64,000 nucleotides of DNA. It comes from Bacteriovorax stolpii. GTDB lineage: Bacteria > Bdellovibrionota > UBA2428. Each line of letters begins with the position of its first letter. Position 1 is the stretch's first letter. The stretch covers positions 112,001 through 176,000 of the forward strand of contig CAMCVE010000002.1 of the NCBI GenBank assembly GCA_945881775.1. The letters are read 5' to 3'. Shown here in pieces: positions 63,544-64,000 of the stretch. Below the pieces are notes generated by a model. That model saw nothing but the letters and a program-made list of their open reading frames with translations, was not told the origin of the DNA and did no database searches. The position numbers and the translations under genes were made by a program.

Positions 63544-64000
63544 ATGGAACGCATTTGGTACAAACACTACCCCAAGAACGTCTCTCCCTCTGTTAAAGCT
63601 GACGAGTACAGCTCGATCGTCGATGTCTTCGAGCAAAGCGTGGCGCGCTATCGTACGCGCGGCGCTTTCACGAACATGGGTAAGACCCTCAGCTACGGCG
63701 ACCTCGACCGTTTGAGTCGCGATTTTGCTGCCTACCTTCAAGGTGTTCTCGGTCTCAAAAAGGGCGACCGCGTGGCCATCATGATGCCCAATCTCTTGCA
63801 GTATCCTGTTGCACTCTTCGGGATCTTGCGTGCCGGACTCGTTGGCGTGAATGTGAACCCGCTCTACACGCCTCGCGAACTCGAATATCAATTAAAAGAC
63901 TCCGGCGCCAAAGCGATTGTGATCCTCGCCAATATGGCCGGTACGCTTGCGAAGGTTCGCAAACAAGTTCCTCTCGAGCACGTCATCGTTACAGAGATCG
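63544..64000 (+). CDS. fadD: Long-chain fatty acid-CoA ligase, N-terminal part (runs off window)
   Basis: The ATG at 63544 opens 152 codons to the window end. [33 protein letters not shown], the block [40 protein letters not shown] and [19 protein letters not shown] follow E. coli FadD closely. Activates fatty acids with ATP and CoA at the inner membrane. The AMP-binding P-loop and rest lie outside the window. Confidence 0.93.
   Translation, partial: MERIWYKHYPKNVSPSVKADEYSSIVDVFEQSVARYRTRGAFTNMGKTLSYGDLDRLSRDFAAYLQGVLGLKKGDRVAIMMPNLLQYPVALFGILRAGLVGVNVNPLYTPRELEYQLKDSGAKAIVILANMAGTLAKVRKQVPLEHVIVTEI

Overview
The window is a contiguous chromosomal segment of a Gram-negative bacterium of moderately high GC. 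LptD, a TonB-like protein, SecG, several beta-barrel-like proteins and an unusually large set of predicted lipoproteins and secreted proteins show an outer-membrane organism. A pseudo-receiver/coiled-coil protein beside a GGDEF protein, a CHASE2 cyclase beside a CRP-like protein, and the many lineage-specific lipoproteins suggest a Bdellovibrionota or deltaproteobacteria-like lineage. That placement is inference; no rRNA lies in the window.

Layout. 1-1513: a response-regulator fragment, a lipoprotein and a broken phospholipase-D-like gene. 1.7-6.8 kb: a tight operon crtN-DUF2141-crtP-crtQ-crtO matching the staphyloxanthin (C30 carotenoid) pathway apart from CrtM and an aldehyde dehydrogenase. 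7.1-7.7 kb: a glycosyltransferase pseudogene against tRNA-Leu(GAG). 7.8-11.3 kb: secreted proteins and an SGNH hydrolase. 11.3-14.8 kb, minus strand: gap-pgk-tpiA, a candidate 30-residue membrane peptide, and secG. 14.9-22.2 kb: secreted and outer-membrane proteins, including a subtilase without a propeptide followed by a separate propeptide-like protein. 22.5-30.4 kb: uvrB, histidine kinase, pseudo-receiver/coiled-coil protein, diguanylate cyclase, metallophosphoesterase and pyrG. 30.5-31.8 kb: an Arg-rich secreted protein behind a sigma-54-like promoter and a FYVE-like zinc-finger protein. 32-38.9 kb: crr-ptsH-ptsI-ptsG, a GH1 6-phospho-beta-glycosidase and class I aldolase fbaB, so sugar uptake and upper and lower glycolysis are all represented. 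38.9-42.4 kb: pssA, asd, truA, tonB-like. 42.5-53.4 kb: penicillin-acylase-like protein, STAS, rsmI, CHASE2 cyclase, CRP-like protein, accD, lptD and a LolA-like protein. 53.4-64 kb: cysteine-peptidase-like lipoprotein, tRNA-Val(GAC), CsbD, ferritin-like protein, hemolysin III, a transglutaminase with the Pep-13 motif, L,D-transpeptidase, sorbosone-dehydrogenase-like protein, SDR, rsmJ and the start of fadD.

Most notable: (1) a staphyloxanthin-type operon in a Gram-negative with a DUF2141 gene inside it; (2) three exact TTAA-N7-TTAAC boxes, the CtrA consensus of Alphaproteobacteria, all at gene starts, two at matching distance (36-37 nt) from the start codon; (3) a bacterial transglutaminase carrying the oomycete Pep-13 motif; (4) a subtilase whose propeptide appears to be a separate membrane-anchored gene; (5) an unlisted microprotein between tpiA and secG; (6) a glucose-type PTS with a phospho-beta-galactosidase-like GH1; (7) several -10 elements so close to the start codon that the mRNAs would be leaderless.
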